A stretch of 64,000 nucleotides of DNA from Nemorincola caseinilytica (GCF_039540515.1 NZ_BAABFA010000019.1:186001-250000); one strand, 5' to 3'. Shown: positions 52,055 to 63,424, counted from the stretch's first letter. Numbers and translations are program-made. The notes: generated by a model from the sequence alone, not told the origin.

Positions 52055-52232
52055 CTGCTGACTAAAGGAATACGGCTTTATGGCCTATATCCGTTTTGAG
52101 TACATAGAATCCTATCACGAATACATTTTTCTCTTCGCCTATGCTTACGGAAAGATATAAACACATGAACTAATTGACAGGTCGTACTGCAGCTATCTTT
52201 TGATCTCAATTTTTTAAGTTCCCATCACATTT

Positions 52233-55200
52233 ATGAAAAAAGTAACTGCCACAGTTTTTGATGTTCTATCCCAATTCCGCAAGTATTTTCAGGAAGACAG
52301 TGGTTCTGCTGAAAGCAATGAAGACCCATTTTTCTCTGAGCTCTACAGCTCGGAGAAAATGAATAAACATGGCATCGCGATAGCAACATCGCATAAATTG
52401 CTGACTGCAAAAAAGCATAAAGACCAACTGTTGGGCCGGCTGGACGACAATGAAGAAACTCTTCTGAAAGTGCGACAGTTATTGGTTGAAAATATCAGGT
52501 CGGGGAAGGCGATAACCCCCGGTGCTGAATGGCTGCTCGATAATTTTTATCTTATAGAAGAGCAAATATTGCTGGCAAAAAAGCACTTGCCTAAGGGATA
52601 CAGTCAGGGGCTTCCATATCTTGAAAACGGTATAGCTCCTTCCAGGCCGCGTGTATACAATATTGTGCTGGAGATCATTTCTCACAGTGATGGAAGGGTA
52701 GATGTAACTAATCTGAGCAGCTTTATCTCTGCTTATCAATCATATGCGTTGCTTACAATAGGTGAGCTATGGGCAATACCAATAATGCTGCGGCTGGCGG
52801 TAATAGAGAACCTCAGGAGAGTGTGCGCAAAGATAGCGCTTGACATGGTAGACAATAACCTTGCAGAATATTGGGCTGAACGTATGATGGTAACCGCAAA
52901 AGAAGAACCGGCAGACCTTGTCTTGACCATATCCGACATGGCTCGGTCAAATCCTATGCTCAGTAACACTTTTGTGGCAGCTTTCACCCGGTATTTACAG
53001 GGCAAAGGCCCGGTATTGGCATTGCCACTTAGCTGGATGGAGCAACAATTGTCGCGCGTGGGAGCAAGCAGCAACGAGATGGTGCGGCAGGAAAACCAGA
53101 AACAGGCAGCAGACCAGGTTTCGGTTCGCAACAGCATAGGGACCTTACGGTTTATTGGTGCTACCGACTGGCGTGAGTTTGTTGAAACACTCAGCAGCAT
53201 AGAACAGGTTTTACGCCTGGATCCGGCAGGCATCTATTCTTTAATGGACTTTGCGACACGGGATAAGTACAGGCATGTGGTAGAAGCCATTGCAAAAAGA
53301 TCATGCCTGTCAGAAACTGAAGTGGCGCAAAAGGCATTGCAGTTAGCGGCAGCGAATGAACATAGAAACGCACCATTTTACAGGCAAAGGCACATAGGTT
53401 ACTTCCTTTGGGATCACGGCAGAAAACAGCTGGAATCACTGGCTGAAATAAAGTATACGGTAAGAAATAAGTTGTTACACATCATCAAAGCCAAGCCTTT
53501 GTGTGTGTATATGTTCTCGATCTTTTTGTTTACAATGCTGTCCGTAACCTTTTTATATTCCCTTGTTCATAGTTATTATACCGGAAGCGAATGGATTTTG
53601 GTTATCACATCGCTTGTCATTTTATCAGGGGCGGTACAATTAGCCGTTTCCATCGTCAATTGGTTGTCTGCAATTCTGGTTCGGCCGCAGCTGTTGCCGC
53701 GCATGGACTTTTCAAAAACCATTCCCAATGAGTGTCGCACACTTATAGTGGTGCCCACTATGCTTTCTGGCAAAAGATACATCGAAGCGCTTATAGAAGG
53801 ACTGGAGATACGTTTTCTTGCCAACAAAGGAACGAACCTGTATTATGGTCTGCTTACAGACTTTCTGGATGCTGACAAAGAAATACTTGATGAAGATCAG
53901 GAATTACTTAGGTTCGCTAACGAACATATTCAAGCATTGAATGAAAAATATAAAGGAGATGGGGACACTGTTTTCTTTCTATTTCACAGATCACGTTTAT
54001 GGAATGCATCTGAATGTAAATGGATGGGATATGAGCGGAAAAGAGGAAAACTGTATGCGCTGAATGCCTTTCTGCGTGGCGGAGAAGAAGGTCAATTCTC
54101 TTTTATCAGCAAAGATAGCGACACGCTCAAAGGAATAAAATATGTCATAACGCTTGATTCAGATACACAATTGCCGCGTGATGCCGCGCGAAAATTAATT
54201 GCAACAATGGCACACCCGCTTAACACCGCGGTGTATGACACAGTAAAGAAACGGGTGACAGAAGGATACGGTATTCTACAGCCAAGATTGGACTCTGCCA
54301 TTCCACAGATGGGCACCTCGCTTTACCTGCGCATGCAGGGCGATATGGCCGGAATAGATCCTTATACCCTAGTATCCTCTGATGTTTATCAGGATCTTTT
54401 CGGAGAGGGCTCTTTTATAGGTAAGGGCATTTATGATGTAGATATATTTGAACAGGCAGTCGCCGGTGTATTTCAGGAAAACAGGATATTGAGCCATGAC
54501 CTTATAGAGGGATGCTATACACGTTCAGGATTGGTGAGCGATGTGTATCTATATGAGAATAATCCTGCTGAATACAGTTCCAATATAAAGCGGCATGAAA
54601 GATGGATAAGAGGAGACTGGCAAATAGGCGCATGGATGCTGCCTTTTACCACAACAGGCAATGGCCGCCTTACAAAAAACAAGTTGTCTACAATATCACG
54701 TTGGAAGATACTCGATAACCTCCGGCGGAGCCTGTTGCCCTTATCTTCTTTAATTCTGTTATTGCTGGGCTGGACAATATTGCCGCATCCGTGGATCTGG
54801 ACGATCACGGTCGCTGCAATGCTACTGCTGCCTGCCTTGTTCGCTTCAGGGTGGGAATTGTTACATAAGCCTGTTGATCTTACGCTGAACGCACATTTGA
54901 GGGAAGTAGGTGTAACAATTCGTAATAGCATGTTACGGTTTGCTTTCAACATTTCGCTTTTGCCATATGAAGCATACAAATACAGTGCAGCCATAGTGCG
55001 CACCAACTGGCGTATGCTTATCTCTAAGAAAAAGCTGCTTGAATGGATGCCCTCTGCAGCTATCTCTGATAACAGTTCGTATAACAGTGTATGGGCTTCT
55101 TATAAAGCAATGTGGGTAGCACCGGTGCTCGCTCTTATATGCTTCGCCTTATTGTATGGTAGGTCAGATGCCCTGCTTACAGCCATACCCATTCTTATAT

Positions 55201-58200
55201 TGTGGAGCTTGTCTCCTGCATTGGTGTGGAAGCTTTCCGCACCTGAAACTAACGAAGAACCCGCATTGCCCGAAGAGCAATTACAATTTTTAAACAAGAC
55301 GGCGCGTAAAACATGGGCCTACTTTGAAGCGTTTGTAACTGCTGAAGATAACTGGCTTCCCCCAGATAATTTTCAGGAACATCCCGCTGCTGTAATAGCA
55401 CACAGAACATCACCCACCAATTTGGGTCTTGCTTTGCTTGCAAATATAACAGCGTGGGATTTTGGCTACATATCGGGCGGAAGGCTCATTTCCCGCTGCA
55501 ATGATGCGCTGCGGTCAATGCAGAAGCTGGAAAGATACAGAGGTCACTTCTTAAACTGGTACGACACCGAAAGTTTAGCTCCGCTGAAGCCAAGGTATGT
55601 CTCTGCTGTTGACAGTGGCAATCTTGCAGGACATTTACTGACCTTACGCCAGGCCCTGCTCGGGTTGTGCGACCAGCCTGTATTTGGCATCCATGTTTAC
55701 ACCGGACTGAAATCTACAGTCGAAGTTATACGGAGTATTCCCGGTGGAGTGAACGCAATAACAGACAGCATACTGAGTAAGCTCCAAATGGCGATGAACG
55801 ACAGCCGTGGAACACTTGACGTTGCAAACGAACACTTAAATGAGCTGGCGAGGCTTATCAGTGAATTGAACATGCTTCCTCATGATAACGGCCCCGTGTT
55901 TGCTACATGGATGAATAGGCTGTTATTACAGATAAGCGATCTGAAAGATGACCTGATCTTAATGGCTCCATGGCTTGCAGGCATGCCATCACAGCACGGT
56001 TTTGCTGCATTGAACGAAATACCCACATTGTCCGCATTGATAAACGACCAGGATGTATTCCTTCATCAAATAGATGCATATGAACAGCTGGAGAACAGTA
56101 TTGTAGAAAAAGAATGGCTGGCACAGGTACGCAGGCACATTGCCACCGCTTCGGCAGAGGCCAGGAGGAGAAGTGAATTGCTGAAAAGCATGGCTGAACA
56201 ATGTGAGCAAATGAGTCAATTTGAATATGGCTTTCTACTTGACGCTTCCACCTCCCTGCTGAGGATAGGATACAATATAGATGACCAACGGAAAGACAAC
56301 AGCTTTTATGACCTTCTGGCATCGGAAGCCCGGTTGGGCATATTCACAGGAATAGCTCAGGGAAAGCTGCCACAGGAAAGTTGGTTTGCATTAGGCCGCT
56401 TGTTGACAAACTCTTCCCGCGATCCGATACTGCTTTCATGGAGCGGCTCCATGTTTGAATATCTCATGCCTCAGCTTGTGATGCCTTCATATGAGAACAC
56501 CCTGCTGCATCAAACAAGCAAGGCCACTGTAAAGCGACAAATAGAGTATGGCGCTCAGAAGGGAACTCCATGGGGTATCTCAGAATCGGCCTACAACGCG
56601 GTCGATACGAATATGAATTATCAATACCGGGCCTTCGGTGTACCCGGGTTAGGATTAAAGCGAGGCTTGGAAGAAGATCTGGTAATTGCTCCATATGCAA
56701 CCATGATGGCATTGATGGTATCGCCTGCCAAAGCAAGCAGTAACCTTCAACTATTGGCAGAACGAGGCATGGAAGGCGAGTTTGGCTTTTATGAGGCAAT
56801 AGATTACACCAAGGCGCGTTTGCCACGCGGCCAGACACACAGTGTCATACGGTCTTATATGGCGCACCACCAGGGCATGGGGCTGCTTTCACTTGCTTAT
56901 CACCTATTGAACCGGCCTATGCAAAAGAGATTTGTAAGGGATCTGCGCTTCCAGGCCACCCTGCTGCTGTTGCAGGAACGTATACCGCGTGCCACAGTTT
57001 TTTATGCGCACACTGCCGATGTGGTCAGGAAAACAACTGTGTCTACCGACATCCCGGTACGTGTTATTTCCACCCCTCACACAGCCGCGCCCGAAGTGCA
57101 GCTTTTGGGAAACGCACGCTATCATGTTATGGTCACTAATTCAGGCGGTGGTTACAGCCGCTGGAATGACTTGGCTGTAAATCGATGGAGGGAAGATACC
57201 ACAAGGGATAATCACGGTATTTTCTGCTACATTAAAGATGTGCAGACCGATGACATATGGTCGAACACCTATCAGCCAACTCAGCGGCCGGGCAAAAATT
57301 ACGAAGCAATATTTTCACAGGGACATGCAGAATTTCGCCGGCACGATCACGGTATTGATACAAAGACCGAGATAATAGTGTCGCCGGAAGATGACACGGA
57401 GATAAGGAGGATCAAGATCACAAACAGGACCTTATCAGTGAAACAGCTTGACATAACCAGCTATGCAGAGGTGGTGCTGGCAAAACAAAGTTCCGACGAG
57501 GCGCATCCGGCATTCAGCAACTTATTTGTTCAGACAGAAATTCTCCGGGAATACAAAGCCATCCTTTGCACACGTCGCTCCCGTTCAAAAGAAGAGCACC
57601 CACCGTGGATGATGCATATGATGGACGTGCGTGGCGTAAAGGCTGAAACTGTATCTTATGAAACTGACAGAATGAAGTTCATAGGCAGAGACAGGAACCT
57701 TGCAAACCCACAGGCTATGATTGGCGCAACTCTTTCAAACAGCCAGGGCGCGGTATTGGATCCCATTGTTGCCATTCGCTGCCGTATTAGTTTGAAGCCT
57801 AACCAGGCTGTTACTGTCGATCTGATCTACAGCATGGGAGAAACAAAAGAAATGTGTGAGCGGCTTATATATAAATACCGAGACCAACATCTTAAGGACC
57901 GTGCCTTTGAACTTTCATGGACGCACAGCCAGGTACTTTTGCGGCAGATAAATGCTACAGAGGCTGACGCTTTGCTGTATGACAAGCTAGCTGCCTCAGT
58001 GATCTATAATAACCCGGAACTCCGGGCAGCAGCTGCAGTTATCCTCAACAATGCCAGGGGGCAATCCGGACTGTGGAGTCATTCTGTGTCAGGCGATCTG
58101 CCTATAGTGCTGTTACATATATATGATGCGGAACATTTTGACATTGTAAAGCAAATGGTTCAGGCACATGCCTACTGGCGCTTGAAGGGGCTTAAGGTCG

Positions 58201-60908
58201 ATCTCGTTATCTGGAATGAAGACCATGGCTCTTACCGCCGCTTATTACAGGAGCAAATAATGGATCTTGTTGCTTCAACCGGCAGCACTCATGATAGTAA
58301 TGGCACAGGTCATATTTTTGTCCGGTCTGCCGACCACATATCAGCTGATGACCGTCTTCTTTTCGAAAGCGTGGCACGTGTCATTATTTCTGCCAATAAG
58401 GGTACTTTATCCGAACAGGTAAACAGACTTGGCTCTAAAAAAACTACGCCACCCTTATTAGTTACCAAGCCGATCATACAAAACAGCAATTCTACAATAG
58501 CATTACCTCACGACCTTTTTTTTCCAAATGGCATAGGAGGATTCACCCCATGTGGCAGAGAGTATAAAATAATAACCGACTATCAGCAAACAACACCTGC
58601 ACCATGGGTAAATGTTCTTGCCAATCCGAAATTCGGCACTGTTATTTCCCAGAGCGGATCGGCTTATACGTGGGCTGGCAATGCGCATGAGTATCGCCTC
58701 ACTCCCTGGAGCAATGATCCGGTAAGTGATATCGGAGGGGAAGCGTTTTACGTACGTGATGAAGAAAGCGGACAGTTTTGGTCGCCTATGCCTTTTCCAG
58801 CTGTTGGCCTGTCGCCCTATGTTACAACACATGGATTTGGCTATTCTGTTTTTGAACACACTGAGAACGGCATTGCCACCGAAATGCGCGTCTTCGTCGA
58901 TAAAGAGTTGCCTGTCAAGTTCATAAGCCTTAAAGTGAAAAATGTGTCTGCAAGACACAGAAGCCTTTCCGCCACAGGATTTATGGAGATCATACTGGGT
59001 GATGTGCGTGCGAGAACTAATATGCATATCATTTCAGAATATGACAATGAAACCAACACGGTGCTGCTACGCAACAGATATAATACCGCATTTGCAGACA
59101 GGGTAACTTTCTTCAGGGTAAATGACAATAGTCAACTCAGTTTTACAGCCGACCGCACTGAGTTCATAGGTCGCAACAAGGATCTTACCGACCCTCAGGC
59201 ATTGTATTATAAAAGGCTGCTGGGGAAGGTCGGTGCGTGTATGGATGCGTGTGCAGCCCTACAACTTAAATTCGAACTGCAGGATGGGGAAGAGAAAGAG
59301 ATCGTCTTCCAGCTGGGCAGCGAAGAGAACAATACAGCTGCACGGCTGCTCATAAGGCAACTGATGAACGTAGATATAGCTGAGAGTACGTTGCAAAATG
59401 TTATAGCATACTGGAAAGACATCCTTGGCGCTGTGCAGGTGTCCACTCCCGATCCTGCTCTGAACATACTGGCAAATGGTTGGCTCACTTATCAGGGTCT
59501 TGCGTGCAGAATATTCGCGCGGAGCGGCTTTTACCAGTCAGGTGGCGCATTCGGGTTCAGAGATCAGTTACAGGACGTTCTGGCCTTGCTGCATACCCAG
59601 CCGCAGCTGGTGCGCGAACAGATATTATTGCACGCATCAAGGCAATTCAGCGAAGGAGATGTGCAGCATTGGTGGCACCCGCCTGAAGGCAAAGGCGTGC
59701 GCACCAGGTGTTCCGATGATATGCTTTGGCTGCCATTTGTGGTCTCAAAGTATATTAGCGCCACAGGTGATATTGAAATACTGAAAACATCAGTAGGATT
59801 CCTGGAATGTCGTCCACTGCATGAGAATGAAGATTCACTATATGATCTGCCTGTTAGCGGCAATCTGGAAGGGTCATTGTATGAACACTGTGTGCGTGCT
59901 ATAAAGCACAGCCTTCATTTTGGAAAACATGGCCTGCCTCTTATGGGTTCAGGCGACTGGAATGATGGAATGGACCGTGTGGGTAATAAAGGCTTGGGGG
60001 AAAGCGCGTGGCTTGCATTCTTTTTGTATGATATACTTCAAGACTTTTCCAAACTTGCCGCTGACCATGGTGACACTGACTTCGCTGACATATGCGCGAA
60101 TGAGGCAGTCCTTCTACAGACCAATATTGAAACATCGGGCTGGGATGGACAATGGTACAAACGTGCATATTTTGATGATGGGCATATTTTGGGGTCAAAA
60201 GAGAACAATGAATGCCGCATAGATGCTATCGCCCAATGCTGGGCTGTTCTGTCCGGTGCAGCAAGTGATACGAGGGCACGCATGGCCATGGCATCGCTGG
60301 ACAAACATCTGGTGAAACGGGAACTCAGGCTTATTCAGCTCCTCGATCCGCCGTTCAATTCAGATGAGCTGGATCCCGGCTATATCAAAGGGTACGTAAC
60401 AGGAGTGCGCGAAAATGGGGGACAGTATTCTCACGCTGCCGTTTGGACATTGATGGCATTTGCGGCCTTAAAAGACAGGGAGAAGGTATGGGAACTGTTC
60501 AATATGATCCACCCGATAAACCACACTTTGGATGCTGATGCGGTGCAACTTTATAAAACGGAACCGTATGTAATGGCCGCTGATGTTTATGCAAATGAAC
60601 TGCACAAAGGACGTGGAGGATGGACATGGTACACTGGTTCTGCAGGCTGGATGTATCAGTTCATTATCGGTTCACTATTAGGCATGCAGCTACGCGCCGA
60701 CAAATTGGTGTTTGATCCATGTTTTCCGCTGAGCTGGCCTTCTGTATCAATAACATATCGTTACATGTCCACAGTTTACAATATAGAGGTCTTTCAGGTT
60801 CACAACAATTCCAGCCCATGTTGGGAAATGGACAGTAGGCAAAGAGAAGGAAATGAAGTGCAGCTGACAAATGATGGCTTTACCCATAAAGTTGCAGTTT
60901 ACACTTAG
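52233..60908 (+). CDS. ndvB: Cyclic beta-1,2-glucan synthase (NdvB/ChvB type)
   Basis: A 2891-residue multidomain membrane enzyme. Cytosolic N-terminus to ~420; transmembrane pair at ~420-483; GT84 glycosyltransferase at ~490-830 with the metal-binding DSD in ITLDSDTQLPRD (~640) and RHERWIRGDWQ (~790, QxxRW type); more helices at ~833-873 and ~953-995. Then a glucoamylase-like domain (~1330-1500, GTPWGISESAYNAVD), and two GH94 parts: beta-sandwiches (~1630, ~2100) and an (alpha/alpha)6 barrel with GSGDWNDGMDRVG, Asp2575 being the expected catalytic acid. It makes a linear beta-1,2-glucan on itself, cyclises it and controls length by phosphorolysis. Periplasmic cyclic glucans serve osmotic adaptation. 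Continuous frame, no interruption. Confidence 0.92.
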   Translation: MKKVTATVFDVLSQFRKYFQEDSGSAESNEDPFFSELYSSEKMNKHGIAIATSHKLLTAKKHKDQLLGRLDDNEETLLKVRQLLVENIRSGKAITPGAEWLLDNFYLIEEQILLAKKHLPKGYSQGLPYLENGIAPSRPRVYNIVLEIISHSDGRVDVTNLSSFISAYQSYALLTIGELWAIPIMLRLAVIENLRRVCAKIALDMVDNNLAEYWAERMMVTAKEEPADLVLTISDMARSNPMLSNTFVAAFTRYLQGKGPVLALPLSWMEQQLSRVGASSNEMVRQENQKQAADQVSVRNSIGTLRFIGATDWREFVETLSSIEQVLRLDPAGIYSLMDFATRDKYRHVVEAIAKRSCLSETEVAQKALQLAAANEHRNAPFYRQRHIGYFLWDHGRKQLESLAEIKYTVRNKLLHIIKAKPLCVYMFSIFLFTMLSVTFLYSLVHSYYTGSEWILVITSLVILSGAVQLAVSIVNWLSAILVRPQLLPRMDFSKTIPNECRTLIVVPTMLSGKRYIEALIEGLEIRFLANKGTNLYYGLLTDFLDADKEILDEDQELLRFANEHIQALNEKYKGDGDTVFFLFHRSRLWNASECKWMGYERKRGKLYALNAFLRGGEEGQFSFISKDSDTLKGIKYVITLDSDTQLPRDAARKLIATMAHPLNTAVYDTVKKRVTEGYGILQPRLDSAIPQMGTSLYLRMQGDMAGIDPYTLVSSDVYQDLFGEGSFIGKGIYDVDIFEQAVAGVFQENRILSHDLIEGCYTRSGLVSDVYLYENNPAEYSSNIKRHERWIRGDWQIGAWMLPFTTTGNGRLTKNKLSTISRWKILDNLRRSLLPLSSLILLLLGWTILPHPWIWTITVAAMLLLPALFASGWELLHKPVDLTLNAHLREVGVTIRNSMLRFAFNISLLPYEAYKYSAAIVRTNWRMLISKKKLLEWMPSAAISDNSSYNSVWASYKAMWVAPVLALICFALLYGRSDALLTAIPILILWSLSPALVWKLSAPETNEEPALPEEQLQFLNKTARKTWAYFEAFVTAEDNWLPPDNFQEHPAAVIAHRTSPTNLGLALLANITAWDFGYISGGRLISRCNDALRSMQKLERYRGHFLNWYDTESLAPLKPRYVSAVDSGNLAGHLLTLRQALLGLCDQPVFGIHVYTGLKSTVEVIRSIPGGVNAITDSILSKLQMAMNDSRGTLDVANEHLNELARLISELNMLPHDNGPVFATWMNRLLLQISDLKDDLILMAPWLAGMPSQHGFAALNEIPTLSALINDQDVFLHQIDAYEQLENSIVEKEWLAQVRRHIATASAEARRRSELLKSMAEQCEQMSQFEYGFLLDASTSLLRIGYNIDDQRKDNSFYDLLASEARLGIFTGIAQGKLPQESWFALGRLLTNSSRDPILLSWSGSMFEYLMPQLVMPSYENTLLHQTSKATVKRQIEYGAQKGTPWGISESAYNAVDTNMNYQYRAFGVPGLGLKRGLEEDLVIAPYATMMALMVSPAKASSNLQLLAERGMEGEFGFYEAIDYTKARLPRGQTHSVIRSYMAHHQGMGLLSLAYHLLNRPMQKRFVRDLRFQATLLLLQERIPRATVFYAHTADVVRKTTVSTDIPVRVISTPHTAAPEVQLLGNARYHVMVTNSGGGYSRWNDLAVNRWREDTTRDNHGIFCYIKDVQTDDIWSNTYQPTQRPGKNYEAIFSQGHAEFRRHDHGIDTKTEIIVSPEDDTEIRRIKITNRTLSVKQLDITSYAEVVLAKQSSDEAHPAFSNLFVQTEILREYKAILCTRRSRSKEEHPPWMMHMMDVRGVKAETVSYETDRMKFIGRDRNLANPQAMIGATLSNSQGAVLDPIVAIRCRISLKPNQAVTVDLIYSMGETKEMCERLIYKYRDQHLKDRAFELSWTHSQVLLRQINATEADALLYDKLAASVIYNNPELRAAAAVILNNARGQSGLWSHSVSGDLPIVLLHIYDAEHFDIVKQMVQAHAYWRLKGLKVDLVIWNEDHGSYRRLLQEQIMDLVASTGSTHDSNGTGHIFVRSADHISADDRLLFESVARVIISANKGTLSEQVNRLGSKKTTPPLLVTKPIIQNSNSTIALPHDLFFPNGIGGFTPCGREYKIITDYQQTTPAPWVNVLANPKFGTVISQSGSAYTWAGNAHEYRLTPWSNDPVSDIGGEAFYVRDEESGQFWSPMPFPAVGLSPYVTTHGFGYSVFEHTENGIATEMRVFVDKELPVKFISLKVKNVSARHRSLSATGFMEIILGDVRARTNMHIISEYDNETNTVLLRNRYNTAFADRVTFFRVNDNSQLSFTADRTEFIGRNKDLTDPQALYYKRLLGKVGACMDACAALQLKFELQDGEEKEIVFQLGSEENNTAARLLIRQLMNVDIAESTLQNVIAYWKDILGAVQVSTPDPALNILANGWLTYQGLACRIFARSGFYQSGGAFGFRDQLQDVLALLHTQPQLVREQILLHASRQFSEGDVQHWWHPPEGKGVRTRCSDDMLWLPFVVSKYISATGDIEILKTSVGFLECRPLHENEDSLYDLPVSGNLEGSLYEHCVRAIKHSLHFGKHGLPLMGSGDWNDGMDRVGNKGLGESAWLAFFLYDILQDFSKLAADHGDTDFADICANEAVLLQTNIETSGWDGQWYKRAYFDDGHILGSKENNECRIDAIAQCWAVLSGAASDTRARMAMASLDKHLVKRELRLIQLLDPPFNSDELDPGYIKGYVTGVRENGGQYSHAAVWTLMAFAALKDREKVWELFNMIHPINHTLDADAVQLYKTEPYVMAADVYANELHKGRGGWTWYTGSAGWMYQFIIGSLLGMQLRADKLVFDPCFPLSWPSVSITYRYMSTVYNIEVFQVHNNSSPCWEMDSRQREGNEVQLTNDGFTHKVAVYT

Positions 60909-61068
60909 TTTCATTTTAGGAGACGTGTGAACTATACAACTAATACATTTAATTGTGTACAAAGGGGCATCACGCCAGAGATACCTTTGCATAGCGCAGA
61001 CCAACATTCATTTCTCAGGAATATCTTGATTCCTCTGTGCACTATCACGTCACAATTAAAACCATCAC

Positions 61069-63384
61069 ATGAAAAAAAAGTACTTTATTCTACCAGTAAT
61101 AATGGGGTTGCTGTCGTTACCGTCATATGCTCAGCGCATGATGGGCGTGGCCACCGGCAACTGGAGCGGCACAACAGGATTGTATTTGAACCCGGCTTCC
61201 ATTGCTGATTCCAGGAACAAACTGGTTATAGACCTGTTTGCCATAAACGGATTTGCAGAAAATGACCTTGGCACATTAAGCAAGGACAATTTGCTGCAGA
61301 AAATAAACAATCGCAGTGTATTGAGCGTAAACGATGTGTTCAAGTTCGACAACAAAACATCTGTAAACCTGATGGCTCCCTATGCCGAAGTACGCGGTCC
61401 GGGGTTTATGTGGAATATAGACCATAAGAACAGCATAGCGCTCACCACGAGGCTGAGAGGAGCTAACCAGTATACAGATGTAAACCAGAAAGTGTACCGT
61501 TCCATACTGGACCCACAATTTGCCGTTAACGGCGGTGGTAATTACACCGTTAACTCAAAAGACTTTCAATGGAATGCTGCCACTTGGAGCGAAATAGGTC
61601 TATCATACGGACGAGTTCTGGTGGACCATGGCAAGAACTTCCTGAGCGTGGGTGTTACAGCACGTTATTTGGGAGGCATAGGCTACCTGAGTATGCAAGG
61701 CGATAATATTGACGCCTCTTATTATACATCCAGTGATTCTCTGCAGTTGAATAACACCAAGGTGTCTTATTCCAGCAACATTCTTAACAGTACAGCCACA
61801 GTAAACGAAGGCACTTCCAATTCCGAACTGTTCAGCCGCTATTTCGGTAAAAAAGGAGGCTCAGGAATAGGCGGAGATGTTGGCTTCTACTACGAATTCC
61901 GACCCAACCATGAAAAATACCAGTATGACATGGATGGTAAAACAAAGATCACCGATCACAGTGTTCCCCGGTACAAGCTCAGATTATCTGCGGCTATCAC
62001 CGACATTGGCGGTATAACTTTTAAAACTGCCGACAACAGGCAAGCTGCGCTTTCCGGCAATGGTTATTTAAGGGGAAGTGAATTGGCCAACAGCGTTAAT
62101 AACTACAGAGACTTCAAGGCATATGCACAATCTCGCGGCTTTACGGTGGACTCCAGTGTGAAGAGCACGGTATATCATATGCCTACGGCAATGTTGCTGG
62201 CTCTGGATTATAAAATAAGCGGTGATTTCTACGTGAATGTCACCTCTCTTACAAACCTGGCAGACCGCAAACAAATAGGCAACTATTACTACAGCCAGAT
62301 AACTGTAACCCCCCGGTACGACACGCGCGTTTTCAGCGTTGGCCTACCTGTAACCTATAATATGCAATCTCAATCCATCAAGGCTGGCATAGGTGCACGT
62401 GTTGCTGGCTTCTTTGCAGGCAGCGACGATATGCTGGGGCTGCTGGGCAATAACCAGTATGGTGTTAACTTCTATATGGGGGCTTTTGTTCCCATCAACT
62501 ACCGTAAGCCAAAAGACAGCGATGGCGACCGAGTATCGAATAAAATAGACAGCTGCCCAGGAATTGTAGGCGAATGGGCGTATAAAGGATGTCCTAATCC
62601 CGATACTGACAAAGACGGCATATTCGATTCTGTAGACAAATGCCCTACTGTTGCAGGCATGCCCACAGCAATGGGCTGTCCTGATAAAGATCTTGATAGT
62701 GTTGCTGATGCCTCAGACCGCTGCCCTGACCTTGCCGGTCCAGTTGCAATGGGTGGCTGCCCCGACCGCGACAAAGACGGCATAGCTGATATAGACGACA
62801 TTTGCCCTGACCAAGCTGGCACTGCGGCATTTAAAGGCTGCCCTGATACAGATGGCGATGGGATACCCGACAACACAGACAAATGTCCGCTGAAAGCTGG
62901 CCCAATAGCCTTTAACGGATGCCCGGACACCGATGGTGATGGCGTGCCTGACAATACCGACCGTTGCCCCACAAAACCTGGAACAATAAGTAATTATGGC
63001 TGCCCTGAAGTGAGCGTGCAAGTGAAAAAACGCCTGGCATTTGCAGCCACAGCGCTGGAGTTTGAAACCGGCAAAGCCATAATCAAGAAGAAATCTTACG
63101 TGCTGCTGGACGAAATAGTGGGCATATTGAACGAGTACAAAGATTACTACATGTTGATAGATGGTCACACTGATGACGTAGGCTCTGAAGAAAATAACCT
63201 CACTCTTTCAAGAGACCGTGCAGCCTCTGTGAAAAACTACTTCGTAAGCAAAGGAATAGCAAGTGATCGCTTAGACACTGAAGGTCACGGTGAATCAGTA
63301 CCCGTAGCAACCAATAAGACCGCTGCCGGAAAAGCTAAGAACCGCCGTGTGGAAATGAGTCTGAAACTTCGGGACAATAAATAA
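61069..63384 (+). CDS. DUF5723 outer membrane protein with TSP3 repeats and OmpA domain
   Basis: Signal peptide 1-21 (ends S-Y-A-Q). Residues ~22-475 resemble DUF5723, a beta-barrel porin-like domain. About six calcium-binding TSP3 repeats follow at ~484-650 (DTDGDGIPDNTDKCP, DTDGDGVPDNTDRCP), each ending in a Cys pair position. Residues ~660-771 are an OmpA domain that binds peptidoglycan (IDGHTDDVGSEENN, LSRDRAASVKNYF, NRRVEM). It likely links the outer membrane to the cell wall; TSP3 adds calcium-dependent stiffness. Terminator follows. Confidence 0.9.
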   Translation: MKKKYFILPVIMGLLSLPSYAQRMMGVATGNWSGTTGLYLNPASIADSRNKLVIDLFAINGFAENDLGTLSKDNLLQKINNRSVLSVNDVFKFDNKTSVNLMAPYAEVRGPGFMWNIDHKNSIALTTRLRGANQYTDVNQKVYRSILDPQFAVNGGGNYTVNSKDFQWNAATWSEIGLSYGRVLVDHGKNFLSVGVTARYLGGIGYLSMQGDNIDASYYTSSDSLQLNNTKVSYSSNILNSTATVNEGTSNSELFSRYFGKKGGSGIGGDVGFYYEFRPNHEKYQYDMDGKTKITDHSVPRYKLRLSAAITDIGGITFKTADNRQAALSGNGYLRGSELANSVNNYRDFKAYAQSRGFTVDSSVKSTVYHMPTAMLLALDYKISGDFYVNVTSLTNLADRKQIGNYYYSQITVTPRYDTRVFSVGLPVTYNMQSQSIKAGIGARVAGFFAGSDDMLGLLGNNQYGVNFYMGAFVPINYRKPKDSDGDRVSNKIDSCPGIVGEWAYKGCPNPDTDKDGIFDSVDKCPTVAGMPTAMGCPDKDLDSVADASDRCPDLAGPVAMGGCPDRDKDGIADIDDICPDQAGTAAFKGCPDTDGDGIPDNTDKCPLKAGPIAFNGCPDTDGDGVPDNTDRCPTKPGTISNYGCPEVSVQVKKRLAFAATALEFETGKAIIKKKSYVLLDEIVGILNEYKDYYMLIDGHTDDVGSEENNLTLSRDRAASVKNYFVSKGIASDRLDTEGHGESVPVATNKTAAGKAKNRRVEMSLKLRDNK

Positions 63385-63424
63385 TTACCGGAACACTCAG
63401 AAAAGTTTACGTTCACAACACTTC

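Noticed and set aside
62515..63000. Possible tandem DNA repeats
   Set aside because: The periodicity is that of the TSP3 protein repeats; DNA copies are too diverged to count as a repeat element.
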